Made by a program: the position numbers and the translations under genes | Notes under the pieces: generated by a model | Seen by the model: only the letters and a program-made list of their open reading frames with translations | Databases searched by the model: none | What the model was told of the DNA's origin: nothing | Part shown: piece after piece, positions 31,967 through 41,143 of the stretch | How positions within the stretch are numbered: position 1 is the first letter of the stretch | Layout: each line of letters starts with the position of its first letter | NCBI GenBank assembly: GCA_965546615.1 | Contig: CBEUVQ010000011.1 | Location: 1 to 55,333, forward strand | Length of the DNA: 55,333 nt | Direction of reading: 5' to 3' | Source of the DNA: CBEUVQ01 sp965546615 | GTDB lineage: Bacteria > Bacillota > Desulfotomaculia > Desulfotomaculales > Desulfohalotomaculaceae

Positions 31967-32905
31967 TTAATTTGATTTTTTTCTTGTTTTCTCTAAACCT
32001 TTGTCTATCGCTTTAATTCCAAAATTAGAAACTCGACTGCCAAAAGGTGATAAAGCGGTAGCAGATAATGCTTTGGTTACCGCCGATACCCGGTTGTTAG
32101 TTCCGGTTATTTGCATTAAACTTTTGTCCCAGCTTTGATTATTTTGTTTGTTTCTGGCCTTAACTTCTTTTATTAGCTGATGGGTTGCTGAAGAACCTCC
32201 AACAACCGCTTTCCCGGCAGCAGCATAAATAGCTGCAGTAACGGGTGCCACTTCCGGAACTGCAAAAGCAGAGCCGGCTCCAACCTTAGCCATCACACCG
32301 GCAGCTTTAGAACCTGATTCTCCGGCCATATTAACTATATCGTTTAGGTTGCGCTGACCAGATTCCGGTATATCACCTACATCGCTCGGTGTAGGTGATT
32401 TTGCTGCTGTTGCTGCTGTTTCTGCTGTACCGTTATACTGTGTTTGATGTATTCCCTGTGATTTTGTATGCTGAGCAAATGACTGACTGTTTACAGATGC
32501 TTGTCCGGGATCTCCACCGCTGCCGTTCATGTTAATTTTTCCGGGAGATGATCTTCCGCTTGTACCCGGGGAAGCACCGGACAAACCTTTTGTAATACTG
32601 CTGTTTAAGTTGCCTAAGCCTCCTTTTTTCATTAATCCAACGGTGGCACCAATGGCACCGAGGCCAATCATTGCCCATTTATCTTCATCCACTGTGCCTA
32701 CGCGCGCTACCAGTTTCATAAAAATCGAACTCATCATTTTGCTGACCGGTATTACCGCTAAGAGCATAAAAAATGTCTCCCAAACAGTTATACTGCCGGA
32801 ATTTTCTCTGTTTGTAGAATCATCCGTACCGGCCCATGCAGCTGAAGCAGCCGACAAAATAAGCAGCAATACCAGCAGCAGGGAAAATTTTTTAATTCTA
32901 ATCAT
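31967..32905 (-). CDS. T4SS-associated Gly/Ser-rich membrane protein
   Basis: 312 residues. A signal peptide (LLLVLLLILSAASAAWAG), a hydrophobic segment (FFMLLAVIPVSKMMSSIFM), then a Gly/Ser/Thr/Ala-rich flexible region (about 90-200) and a small helical C-terminus with basic end. It overlaps no gene but follows the VirB6-like gene by 5 bp. The build resembles the soluble tails of VirB6/TrbL-like channel components. Specific role unknown. Confidence 0.7.
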   Translation of the reverse strand: MIRIKKFSLLLVLLLILSAASAAWAGTDDSTNRENSGSITVWETFFMLLAVIPVSKMMSSIFMKLVARVGTVDEDKWAMIGLGAIGATVGLMKKGGLGNLNSSITKGLSGASPGTSGRSSPGKINMNGSGGDPGQASVNSQSFAQHTKSQGIHQTQYNGTAETAATAAKSPTPSDVGDIPESGQRNLNDIVNMAGESGSKAAGVMAKVGAGSAFAVPEVAPVTAAIYAAAGKAVVGGSSATHQLIKEVKARNKQNNQSWDKSLMQITGTNNRVSAVTKALSATALSPFGSRVSNFGIKAIDKGLEKTRKKSN

Positions 32906-32910
32906 TTGGT

Positions 32911-33915
32911 TTATTTAACCCCCCAGCTACCGGAAAATAGTACGGCCAAGAACGAAGCGATCACAACGCAAAGGCCAAGTATAATCAAACCGATAAATGC
33001 TTTGGCCAAACCGGATTTTGCCTCCTCACGTTCCTTTTCTGTATTGGCCAAAATCAACCTAATGCCTAAAACAATAACTGCAGCAGTGCAGACAGAACCG
33101 GCAAATCCGGCAAAAAACACCCCGATCTGTACCAATTGATTAGAAAAGAAGCTGACATCCAATATTTTACCGGTAACGCTGCTAACACCGGTGGCTATAC
33201 TCATAAATATACCCAGCGATAATGCATGTGCCGACTGTAAAAAGGTAGTTTGAATTATTTCTGCTACCCAGATTTCTAAAACCTGACGTTCTCCAGAAAA
33301 TGCCCATACCCAAAGAATGATTGGTGTGGCAACAATATTGGCAGTAATAACCCATTTGCGAATGGCATATACAGCATTAAAATAAATATCAAAGCCAACC
33401 ATTGCGGTATTAATCAAGGCATTGGCAAATACATTGCCCGTATCTATAGTGCTTAATAGTTTATTTCCAAAGATGCCGGTAGAACCGTTAAAAATCAAAT
33501 CGTCAATACTTTTTAAACCAAACACATAATTAAAAATATTAATGATAGTATTAAACGGGGCGGCAATAACCGTTTCAAACATGCCGGCAGCTTTTTCTAC
33601 TGCGGTTTTTTCTATTTCAGGGTTGTCAACAAAATTATTTAGCAGCTTACCGCAAACCCACACAAAACCATCATTAATACCTGACAGCAAAGTAACAAAT
33701 ACCGGCACCAGTGCAATAAACAGCATAGCGATAAACATTCGCTGCACGTCTTCAATAAAGGATACTTTAACCCCCGGGTTAAAAGCAGAAGTCATATACC
33801 GGTATCCTGATTTAATTACCGTAAAAAGCAGTATCCCGCCACAAACAGTTGTTAGAGTTGCATACCAAAACATCATAATCTGCCACTGACCGGCTGTAAA
33901 CAATGATGGATGCAT
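32911..33915 (-). CDS. VirB6/TrbL-like polytopic channel protein
   Basis: 334 residues with about seven hydrophobic segments (FWYATLTTVCGGILLFTVI; FIAMLFIALVPVFVTLL; VITANIVATPIILWVWAF; IGVFFAGFAGSVCTAAVIVL; FIGLIILGLCVVIASFLAVL). It lies immediately downstream of virB4, the usual place of the VirB6-like channel protein in Firmicute ICEs. Confidence 0.8.
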   Translation of the reverse strand: MHPSLFTAGQWQIMMFWYATLTTVCGGILLFTVIKSGYRYMTSAFNPGVKVSFIEDVQRMFIAMLFIALVPVFVTLLSGINDGFVWVCGKLLNNFVDNPEIEKTAVEKAAGMFETVIAAPFNTIINIFNYVFGLKSIDDLIFNGSTGIFGNKLLSTIDTGNVFANALINTAMVGFDIYFNAVYAIRKWVITANIVATPIILWVWAFSGERQVLEIWVAEIIQTTFLQSAHALSLGIFMSIATGVSSVTGKILDVSFFSNQLVQIGVFFAGFAGSVCTAAVIVLGIRLILANTEKEREEAKSGLAKAFIGLIILGLCVVIASFLAVLFSGSWGVK

Positions 33916-33921
33916 ATATTA

Positions 33922-35772
33922 TCACCACCCGGTAGCTAATACTGCTTCAGGATCGGATCGCAGGAATTCTTCTTCAAATGGCAGTCCTTTAAACCTAACG
34001 ATTGCACTTTCCTGGTTGGCTTGAAGAATACCTTCACCCTGCCGAAAGCTTTCAATACGCTTAACTACCTCTGACGGAAGATTAAATATTTCTGTAAGAC
34101 TTTTAGCATCACTTGGATGCATTTTTAGAAAGAACTTGGTGTTGCACTGGCTTAGGATTACCTTGCCTTCTTCACTGGTAAATTCTCTAAAACTTTGAGA
34201 CGCCAGCATTAAAGATGTGTTATATTTGGCCCCACGACGGGCCAGGTCGGAAAGAAAACTTGCAGTATCTTTATGCCGCATCATTAACCAGGCCTCGTCA
34301 ACTACAACCCGCTTACGTTTGTTTCTGTCCTTTTTAACGAACTTTTCCCATACCCAGCTAATCATTACAAACATAGCATACATACGCTGAAACTCTGTTT
34401 TTAAGCCCGACACGTCAAACACTACTAATTGATTATCATAGAATTTACCTATACTTTGGCCATCAAAGTAGCCCATACCACCTTCTTTGGTAAAGGGGTA
34501 CAGCATTGTGGCCAATCTGACAGCACCCATTTCCTTAAGTCTTTCAATAAAACTTGATATGGTTGGCATTTCTTTATATGTTTTACCAACATAAACTCCT
34601 TGACCGGTTTTCTTGCCTCCAGGTTGGTAAATACTTTCCGGATCTTCGGTAATACCACACGACTGATACTCTGCTCTTACCGCTCTGGCAGCTAAAGCTC
34701 TTTCTTCGGCAGAAATTTTTTCTCCGGTTTGAGTTTCGACCAGAGAAGTTATTAGATAACAGATATCTTCCGATTTGCCTGCAATATCAAGATATTTTCG
34801 GCCGGTTTCCTCATCCTCTTCAGGTTCAATATCAAAAATATTGAACATACACTCCATGTTGGGCTTGAATTTTATGATTTCACCGCCAAATTTATCAACC
34901 ATTTTTTTATACTCTCCCTCGGGGTCAATCATAACTGCATATATCCCGTTGGCAATAGATCTAGCGGTAATTCCTTTCACGCTATAACTTTTTCCTGAGC
35001 GTGTGGTACCGGTTATAAACATGTGCGGTCCGAACAGCCTCGGAGCACCAATAAATAAGTCTAAAAACACCGGACTGCCGCTCTCATTAATTCCGAAGTA
35101 AATACCGGAAGGATGAGTAAAATCTGACGATATTAAAGGCGAAAGGCAGGCTGCATTAGCAACATCAACATCATGGTATTCGTTGATACTGCTGATAAAA
35201 GGCAGCGTATGAGCGAACCCTTCCAACTGCCGATGATACATGGTAACAGCTTTTGTTACTCCAAGCTTGTCTTTAATAACCTCGCACTTATACAGCAATT
35301 CGTGATAGCTTGAAGCAGCAACAAAAATTGTTATGGTAGCGGCTACCAGATTGTTTCTCCCCAGCTGCAGGTCGGTAAGAAAGTTATAATAAAAAGCATA
35401 TTTTGTTTCCAATGCACCGGTGCGAGTGGTATCACCGTATTTCATGGCCAGCCGCAGGTCAGCCCCAATATTAACTTGTTCTCTGGTAATTATGTCATTA
35501 GCTTCTTTTTTGCTGTACGGGTGAAGGGCTACTGATACGGTTACCCCACTGATGGTGGTTATTTCGTTAAACCAACCAAAACAAATAAATTCCGGTAGAG
35601 ATTCCACTACCAGTACCCGGCAGTACATATCATCTATTCTTAAGTGATCCTCGTATTCGTCCACTCTGTCCGGGGAAAATACTTGCACCATATCTGTTAT
35701 TGAATTAGATTTTGCTTTGTTTTGCCGCTTGCTTCGTTTTAAAAATGATTTTAAAGATTTAATGACGTTCAC
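33922..35772 (-). CDS. virB4: VirB4-type T4SS ATPase
   Basis: 616 residues. The N-terminal domain (about 40-200) is followed by Walker A GTTRSGKSYS (255-264), MIDPEGEYK, Walker B VVVDEAWLMMRH near 490 and the motif-III-like LMLASQSFREF. VirB4 drives assembly and substrate passage in T4SS machines. The gene heads a tightly packed set with virB6-like and hydrolase genes. Confidence 0.93.
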   Translation of the reverse strand: MNVIKSLKSFLKRSKRQNKAKSNSITDMVQVFSPDRVDEYEDHLRIDDMYCRVLVVESLPEFICFGWFNEITTISGVTVSVALHPYSKKEANDIITREQVNIGADLRLAMKYGDTTRTGALETKYAFYYNFLTDLQLGRNNLVAATITIFVAASSYHELLYKCEVIKDKLGVTKAVTMYHRQLEGFAHTLPFISSINEYHDVDVANAACLSPLISSDFTHPSGIYFGINESGSPVFLDLFIGAPRLFGPHMFITGTTRSGKSYSVKGITARSIANGIYAVMIDPEGEYKKMVDKFGGEIIKFKPNMECMFNIFDIEPEEDEETGRKYLDIAGKSEDICYLITSLVETQTGEKISAEERALAARAVRAEYQSCGITEDPESIYQPGGKKTGQGVYVGKTYKEMPTISSFIERLKEMGAVRLATMLYPFTKEGGMGYFDGQSIGKFYDNQLVVFDVSGLKTEFQRMYAMFVMISWVWEKFVKKDRNKRKRVVVDEAWLMMRHKDTASFLSDLARRGAKYNTSLMLASQSFREFTSEEGKVILSQCNTKFFLKMHPSDAKSLTEIFNLPSEVVKRIESFRQGEGILQANQESAIVRFKGLPFEEEFLRSDPEAVLATGW

Positions 35773-35776
35773 CCCC

Positions 35777-35816
35777 TAAAAAAAAGAAAACACCGGTTAG
35801 TTAATTAGTTCCGGTG
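35777..35816 (-). terminator. Hairpin at the end of the split T4SS gene
   Basis: CACCGG (35791-35796) pairs with CCGGTG (35811-35816); inner bases TTAG/CTAA-like add partial pairing. TTTTCTTTTTTTTAG follows on the minus strand. The stop codon at 35801 is inside the loop. Confidence 0.65.
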
Positions 35817-36184
35817 CTAATAAGTCCCTTAATATTAAACTTAATTGGCTGCAAACAGAGTTTTGCTACCTCTGATGGTTTTACCAATTTTTCCGGCAGC
35901 ATGATCTGTTGAAAGGTATCTATTACTTCTTCGGTAGTAGTTAGCGGTGTCATAATAATGCCCGCTCTTGAACGAAATGCTTCCTGTAGGATGGCCATTC
36001 TTTCTCTAATTCTTTGAACCGGATTTCCCGGTGCCCCCGGCCTATCTGCTTCACCGCTTATCACAATCCAAGACACTTTCGCCATAGCCCGGCGTTCATT
36101 CTTCATGTTTTCTAATTCCGCAGCATACAGACGAGCATATTCAGCAACTTCATTATTGCTTGCTTTTTCCGCATATTCTCGCAC
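35801..36184 (-). CDS. C-terminal part of an amber-split T4SS protein
   Basis: This 127-residue frame (EYAEKASNNEVAEYARLY... MAKVSWIVISGEADRPG) continues upstream without any stop to the TAG at 36290-36292, in the same frame as the 103-residue membrane protein. The open part between (36185-36289) encodes AIQNQIKYPVQYITSTIVAD, which resembles the TraC/VirB4 N-terminal accessory domain. The GTG at 36184 has no good ribosome site, so independent translation is doubtful. Together the parts would give one ~266-residue protein. Confidence 0.65.
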   Translation of the reverse strand: MREYAEKASNNEVAEYARLYAAELENMKNERRAMAKVSWIVISGEADRPGAPGNPVQRIRERMAILQEAFRSRAGIIMTPLTTTEEVIDTFQQIMLPEKLVKPSEVAKLCLQPIKFNIKGLISTGTN

Positions 36185-36289
36185 CTTTTCTACCGCTCGG
36201 TCTGTGTCTGCAACGATTGTACTGGTTATATATTGTACCGGGTATTTAATTTGGTTTTGAATGGCAATTAATATATCCTCTCTAATATC

Positions 36290-36601
36290 CTACTCCCCAT
36301 CTGAAAGTATAGAGAAATTGGTGCCTTCAATACGGGCCAATCCTAAATATTTACCTTTTGCATAGTATATCCCGGGCTCTATAAGCTCAATGTTTATTAA
36401 TTCGCTGATATGTTTGTATTCCTCTTTATTGGTAGATTTTTGGTGTTTGGTTGAAACAGCTTTTTCTGATTCGGCATTAACTTCTAAGTTATTTGTTTTT
36501 GGGCTTTTTTCTCTTTTGTTAAAATACCACATCATTACTAAAGCAGCTGCCATTACTAAAGCAATAAATACAATAACCACAAATAAATAAGTCATTTTCA
36601 T
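36290..36601 (-). CDS. N-terminal part of the amber-split T4SS protein
   Basis: 103 residues: one membrane helix (FVVIVFIALVMAAALVMMWYF), a charged linker and the start of the conserved domain (IYYAKGKYLGLARIEGTNF SILSDGE), cut off at a TAG codon. Reading through the TAG gives a continuous domain into the next frame. It overlaps the PrgI gene start by 4 bp. As it stands the product would be a truncated anchor; see the finding. Confidence 0.7.
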   Translation of the reverse strand: MKMTYLFVVIVFIALVMAAALVMMWYFNKREKSPKTNNLEVNAESEKAVSTKHQKSTNKEEYKHISELINIELIEPGIYYAKGKYLGLARIEGTNFSILSDGE

Positions 36602-36927
36602 TCAGATGCCCTCCGAAAACTCAAATATTTATGGGGGCGGTATTTGTATCTGATCTGACTAAGACAGTACCGGTCCAGCGTTTGTGTGTAATCTCCTTTA
36701 TTAACAGTTTTTTTAGCTAGATAAAGTCCCAATAATGTAAAAGGTATAATTGTTGGCAGGCAAAGAATTATGTTTTCTAACTCTGTCCCAATAATCAGGA
36801 AAGAGATTAGGGAAAAAACTAAACCTACCAAGAAGCCCCCTCCAATCCAGGCCATTTCCCTGATTGTAAGACCAAAGATAAAAGGGGCTTCTTCTCTGGT
36901 GGAAAAAGGAACTCGGTATTCCCGCAT
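36598..36927 (-). CDS. PrgI-family T4SS membrane protein
   Basis: A 109-residue protein with the PrgI hallmark: a short charged N-terminus (REYRVPFSTREEAPFIFGLT), two membrane helices (MAWIGGGFLVGLVFSLISFL; IILCLPTIIPFTLLGLYL) and a basic C-terminus (RYKYRPHKYL). It is the VirB3-like inner-membrane component of Gram-positive T4SS and normally sits just upstream of virB4, as here. Confidence 0.9.
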   Translation of the reverse strand: MREYRVPFSTREEAPFIFGLTIREMAWIGGGFLVGLVFSLISFLIIGTELENIILCLPTIIPFTLLGLYLAKKTVNKGDYTQTLDRYCLSQIRYKYRPHKYLSFRRASE

Positions 36928-36929
36928 AC

Positions 36930-37289
36930 TTATACCCCTTTAATTAAGAAAGCTGCAAAACCGACAATCATTACCGAAAGAGCAACAACAGCCATCCCGA
37001 TAAACACATACCTAATATGATCCTTTGCTTTTTCCCTCGTTTCCTCTTTCCCTGTTTTCAGTTTAAAGCCTAGATAAATTAGCATTGCTGTTGCAACTGC
37101 ACCCGACAATGCCCCTATACCAATAAAAATATTTAGTATTTTATCAGCCAAAGTTGCTGCATCTACATTTTGCAATCCGGTAGTAATGTCCGGGTCGGTG
37201 GGTGCTGCAAAGGACGGTACTGCAGCTACCAGCAAAGCAAGTACCAAAAGAGATAAAAAAGTTATTTTATTTGCCTTCTTATTTTTCAA
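36930..37289 (-). CDS. VirB2-like pilin, copy 1
   Basis: 119 residues. A signal peptide (ITFLSLLVLALLVAAVPSFAA) and two hydrophobic segments (ILNIFIGIGALSGAVATAMLIY; IRYVFIGMAVVALSVMIVG) match the VirB2/TrbC layout. It ends 2 bp from the PrgI gene, in normal T4SS order. Confidence 0.75.
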   Translation of the reverse strand: MKNKKANKITFLSLLVLALLVAAVPSFAAPTDPDITTGLQNVDAATLADKILNIFIGIGALSGAVATAMLIYLGFKLKTGKEETREKAKDHIRYVFIGMAVVALSVMIVGFAAFLIKGV

Positions 37290-37311
37290 TGAATCATTAC
37301 CTCCTTTAAGT

Positions 37312-37674
37312 TCATTTTTCTGCGTAACCTCTAATTAAAGAAATTATCTGCGGCCCCCATAGAATTAAAAGCATGCTTATCACTGCCCAGAGTATGGTTT
37401 CTCGTGCCTTTTGAAAGAAAATGCCTAAGATACCAAAAACAACGACTATACCAAGTGTTATAAGCGGTGAAATATCCTTTGCATCCTGATAGATACTGGC
37501 CACAATGCGGCTTGCTTTATCTATAAATTGATCCGATGTTACCGTAGGTAGGCCGGTATTTATTTCCGGTGCTTCCGCCGCAATAGCTATTCCACCAAAT
37601 GCAGTTAACACAACAACTAAAACTAAAGATATAATAAATAAACGGATTTTTCTCACCCCCTCCTTCTTTTGCAA
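37312..37674 (-). CDS. VirB2-like pilin, copy 2
   Basis: 120 residues with signal peptide (LFIISLVLVVVLTAFGGIAIAA) and two hydrophobic segments (LITLGIVVVFGILGIFF; ILWAVISMLLILWGPQII). The mature N-terminus (APEINTGLPTVTSD) resembles that of copy 1, which suggests duplicated pilin-like subunits. It is the first gene of the T4SS block. Confidence 0.7.
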   Translation of the reverse strand: MQKKEGVRKIRLFIISLVLVVVLTAFGGIAIAAEAPEINTGLPTVTSDQFIDKASRIVASIYQDAKDISPLITLGIVVVFGILGIFFQKARETILWAVISMLLILWGPQIISLIRGYAEK

Positions 37675-37683
37675 ATTTCACCT

Positions 37684-37718
37684 ATAAAAAATAAAGCCAG
37701 CGGCTAATACGCTGGCTT
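37684..37718 (-). terminator. Terminator between the Tcm pair and the T4SS block
   Basis: AAGCCAGCG (37694-37702) and CGCTGGCTT (37710-37718) form a perfect 9-bp stem followed on the minus strand by TTTATTTTTTATAGG. It separates the cargo pair from the conjugation genes. Confidence 0.8.
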
Positions 37719-37727
37719 TGTATAACA

Positions 37728-38501
37728 CTATTCTGTTAAAGTCCCTTCTTTAATATGATATTCAATGCCCTTTTCCTTGCAAAAATCAATTACTTGCTTG
37801 CTTAATTCATTGTAATACTGTTTAACACCTTTGTATTTTGTTACCTCAGAATTGTAATTTGTGCGTCCAAAAATTATCTTGTCTACAAAACTTATAGCTT
37901 CAAGTATTGAAGAAAAATCTTGTTCAATAATATTAGGTGTAGGATATGGTTCAATACTGACCCAAGTTTTACAACCTTTTTTATTTAACTCTCTTAGACG
38001 GTTTATACGTTCTTGATATGGTGCAGCATTTGGCTCAACGCTTTCCCGAAATGTTTCATCTAGCGAGATTAGTGTTATACCATACTCGTTCTCTTTCGAT
38101 AATTCTGCTAGGCTTAAAGGCAGCAATCCCTTAGTTAGTGCACTGCATTTAATTCCTTCTGAATTGGATCTTTTTATTATCTCAATACTCATATTTGATA
38201 TCTCTTCATATTCATTCATAAAAGGATCGGTTGTAAAACATAAATGAAGAGTTTTTATTTTGCTCTTAAATTTTGGTATCTCTTTATCTAGTAAATCAAG
38301 AGCATTTTCTACTAATGCTGGTTCCATCCACTCTTCATATGATTTTACTTTTCCAAATCGTTTTGCCATTAAAAAAGCATAACAAGGATATTTACATCCA
38401 TGGTAACATCCTTGCACATGATTTAATGTATAATCACCATACTCTACAGCCGTCTTATATATTAAGCTTTTTCTTTTAATGAACTTGGTCACCTTTTTCA
38501 T
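37728..38501 (-). CDS. Radical-SAM-like three-Cys protein paired with TcmP
   Basis: 257 residues. The cluster motif is GCYHGCKYPCYAF, that is C-x3-C-x3-C, one residue longer than the common C-x3-C-x2-C. The TIM-barrel strands that follow (HLCFTTDPF, ALTKGLLPLSL, TWVSIEPYPTP, KIIFGRTNYN) resemble SPL-type radical SAM enzymes. It is separated from tcmP by no bases. Three-Cys proteins next to TcmP occur in many mobile elements; their substrate is not known. A Fe-S based modification of nucleic acid is possible, as inference. Confidence 0.82.
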   Translation of the reverse strand: MKKVTKFIKRKSLIYKTAVEYGDYTLNHVQGCYHGCKYPCYAFLMAKRFGKVKSYEEWMEPALVENALDLLDKEIPKFKSKIKTLHLCFTTDPFMNEYEEISNMSIEIIKRSNSEGIKCSALTKGLLPLSLAELSKENEYGITLISLDETFRESVEPNAAPYQERINRLRELNKKGCKTWVSIEPYPTPNIIEQDFSSILEAISFVDKIIFGRTNYNSEVTKYKGVKQYYNELSKQVIDFCKEKGIEYHIKEGTLTE

Positions 38502-39725
38502 TTATAAACACCTTACTTTTATAGTTCTGCCTTTACCAGATGTCCAAAATTTTGACGATTTTCCTTTATCTGTTGTTTCTGGGTATCTCTTTACATCTAT
38601 CTTTTTGTTATTATATAACTGTTTTAGCTCTTTACAAATATCCCCAGTTGAAAATCTCACTCCATATTTACTAACAAAATCTGCATAGAAAACATCAATA
38701 TCTGTGTAATTTTTGTAGGAAGATAGCACTTCTAATATTTCCGCTTGTAATGTCTCAGTATTTATATGCCTATTTTCAACATCTTCCATAAATAAAGACA
38801 TTTGTCCCTGATTTTGCTGATCCTGCAATGCTTCCCAGCGTTTACACATATTATCATTCATTAAAACGCAACCTTTTGGATGATTAGTTGCGTGGATCAT
38901 ACGATACTTTGGTCTTTGTCCTTTTTTTATCCTTATAGGCATATTAAGCACATAATTAAACTGAGTCCTGAGTCTTTCACAGTACATTTTAGAAAACTTT
39001 TCTTCAGCTTCATAGCCATCAATAAATCCTTTTTTATAATCTTCAATAATTTTCTGCCAGTAATCGCCACCAGCAACTTCGTTAAGGTCTAAAATTGATT
39101 TTTTATTATTAGGGTTGGTATCTCCTAGTTCACTCTCAACTTCAATCAAATCATCCAAATTTATTATGTCAAAATTTACATTCATAACATTACAGGCTGC
39201 TCTTATAAACCCAAAAGAGTTAAAATTAATAAGTAATTCAATACTATAGAATTTTTTTATGGATAATTTTTCAAATATATTGAAACGTAATGACTTAATA
39301 CCATAAGGATCAATATATAATAATACATTATGGAATTCTTTTCCTTTTAGTATTAGGTCAATATTATCTTCATATTTTCCTTCGATTACTGTAATATTAT
39401 TATACTTGCTAATATTATTCCTTAAATTATCTGCGTGGTTCAACTCTATAAAGCATGATTTTATAGTTGGTCTCCTAAACTGTGTTTTCTCTAAGGCCTC
39501 AGCTATAATATCTAATGCAATAACCGGGGATCCGGGATTTCCATCATCAAACATACCTTTTCCAGCAAAAGCGTCTACATAAAACACTGGTTTTTGTGTA
39601 GCAAGTATTTTGGAAAAATACGGCTTGAGATAACACCCTAATAGCTGATCTTTTATTATAGACCATGGTTTTTTTTCTTTAAAAAAATCATTATTATTTT
39701 TGCTCAAACTTATTCCCCCTTCCAC
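38502..39725 (-). CDS. tcmP: Three-Cys-motif partner protein TcmP
   Basis: 407 residues. It begins with a typical TcmP N-terminal half: PWSIIKDQLLGCYLKPYF, then VFYVDAFAGKGMFDDG, a methyltransferase-like glycine region, CFIELNHADNL and LLYIDPYGIKSLRF. The C-terminal part includes a helical/wHTH-like end. TcmP proteins are defined by pairing with a three-Cys protein, which follows here without a gap. A possible promoter lies upstream (TTGAAA 39845-39850, TATAAT 39824-39829, spacing 15, weak). Confidence 0.82.
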   Translation of the reverse strand: MEGGISLSKNNNDFFKEKKPWSIIKDQLLGCYLKPYFSKILATQKPVFYVDAFAGKGMFDDGNPGSPVIALDIIAEALEKTQFRRPTIKSCFIELNHADNLRNNISKYNNITVIEGKYEDNIDLILKGKEFHNVLLYIDPYGIKSLRFNIFEKLSIKKFYSIELLINFNSFGFIRAACNVMNVNFDIINLDDLIEVESELGDTNPNNKKSILDLNEVAGGDYWQKIIEDYKKGFIDGYEAEEKFSKMYCERLRTQFNYVLNMPIRIKKGQRPKYRMIHATNHPKGCVLMNDNMCKRWEALQDQQNQGQMSLFMEDVENRHINTETLQAEILEVLSSYKNYTDIDVFYADFVSKYGVRFSTGDICKELKQLYNNKKIDVKRYPETTDKGKSSKFWTSGKGRTIKVRCL

Positions 39726-39899
39726 CCTAAGAATCCTCTTTTACAGGAAAGATATGCCATATCGTATATTTACTAACATGACTTGGTTAATCCTTTTTAT
39801 TTAGGTGTTATTTTTTTAGGGGAATTATAGCTTTTACAATACTTTTTCAATTTTTGTCTGATTTTACTTGCTGGACTGCTGGATATTAGTAATATTAGG

Positions 39900-40754
39900 T
39901 TATTCCCATGCCAACTTTTCTACCGCTTTCTCCATGTCACAAATTGATGGCCGCGTATATTTTGCTGTTGTATTTAAGTCCGAATGACCCATTAGTGCAG
40001 CCACCCTATCCAGACTTTCACCTGCATCTATTAACATTTTTCCAAAAGTGTGGCGCAGCATGTGCGGGGTTACTTCTACATCTGCAATCCTTGCATACTT
40101 ACTTATAATCCTTTCTGCTGTTCGGGTGGTCATATGTGCTTTACGCCCGGGGAAAAGCCATTTTCCGGTTAAATCGGTAAGGTATATATTTAATATCTTG
40201 CGAATGGTTATATTTAAAGGCACCTCCCGATATTTATCCCCCTTCCCTTCTCGCACTTTGACTACTCCAGAACGTTCTTTAATTATTAAATCTTCTCTCA
40301 ATAAGGAACACGTTTCTGAAATACGTAAACCGGTATGCAGCAGCAGATTAATCAGGGCTATATCCCGAATGGACCCATATTTCTGTACAGCTCTCATAAA
40401 TTTACCAAGGTTTTTTCTTTTCAGCCATTTCGGTGCTTTTTGCTGCTCAGAAACTCTTTTTACTTCACTTGTGGGGTTAATAGGAACAATATTATTAATA
40501 TCTGCCCATTTGTAAAAAGAACGTAATACATCTAAGGATAAATTTACTGTTGCAGGCTTTTTCCCAAGGCCAATTAGATGCCGCCGGTAGTCTGCAATGT
40601 CTAAAGCGGTTACAGATACCAGTTCAGCATTTTCATACCTTTCCAACAACCAGCTATTGAATTTATTTAATCTTGTTAAATAAGAACAAATTGTTCGCTG
40701 CGATAAACCACGGCTTTGAAGATATCTTTCAAATCCCTTTATACTATCCATCAC
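39900..40754 (-). CDS. Tyrosine recombinase (XerC/D-like integrase)
   Basis: 284 residues with a SAM-like N-terminal core-binding domain and the catalytic set R144 (TGLRISE), H231 and R234 (HMLRHTFG), H257 (GHSDL) and Y266 (KYTRP). It would cut and rejoin att sites, or resolve dimers of the element. It lies about 10 kb from the att-like repeat at 50.46 kb, so whether it or the serine recombinase integrates the element is open. About 170 bp upstream (39726-39899) holds only promoter-like AT-rich DNA. Confidence 0.92.
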   Translation of the reverse strand: MMDSIKGFERYLQSRGLSQRTICSYLTRLNKFNSWLLERYENAELVSVTALDIADYRRHLIGLGKKPATVNLSLDVLRSFYKWADINNIVPINPTSEVKRVSEQQKAPKWLKRKNLGKFMRAVQKYGSIRDIALINLLLHTGLRISETCSLLREDLIIKERSGVVKVREGKGDKYREVPLNITIRKILNIYLTDLTGKWLFPGRKAHMTTRTAERIISKYARIADVEVTPHMLRHTFGKMLIDAGESLDRVAALMGHSDLNTTAKYTRPSICDMEKAVEKLAWE

Positions 40755-40788
40755 ACTAACACCTCAAAAAAGAAAAGCCGGATTGCAG

Positions 40789-41124
40789 TTAAAAAAACTT
40801 GTCTTCTATTTTGAGCCAAATGTATGCAATTGCTAAGGAGATTATACCTGTAATTGCTAACGCTAACCATGCTAGCCATGATACTGCAAGAGAATCAATA
40901 AAGGAAAAATCTTTCCTGATAAAAGCTACTGCAGTAATAATAATAAGTGGTATAAGGAATAGTATTGTTGCTATAGGTGGGACAACAATAGCCCAGGCAG
41001 AATCAACACCCATAATTATTAATTCTGATACTGCAAAAAGTAACCAGAAAAAAATAAATAATATACAAATGCTTATTTCAGCAGTAGATAAATTTGAAAG
41101 TCTAGCTAGTAATTCAGTTAGCAT
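40789..41124 (-). CDS. Hypothetical four-helix membrane protein
   Basis: 111 residues with four hydrophobic segments (ISICILFIFFWLLFAVSELIIM; AIVVPPIATILFLIPLIIIT; SLAVSWLAWLALAITGI; ISLAIAYIWL). No family recognised. It is adjacent to the integrase and may be a cargo or exclusion-type protein; unsupported beyond topology. Confidence 0.6.
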   Translation of the reverse strand: MLTELLARLSNLSTAEISICILFIFFWLLFAVSELIIMGVDSAWAIVVPPIATILFLIPLIIITAVAFIRKDFSFIDSLAVSWLAWLALAITGIISLAIAYIWLKIEDKFF

Positions 41125-41143
41125 TTATTAATCCTCCTTATGC

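Noticed and set aside
36185..36289. Intergenic spacer in the T4SS operon
   Set aside because: It is open in frame and codes for domain sequence, so it is part of the amber-split gene rather than a spacer.
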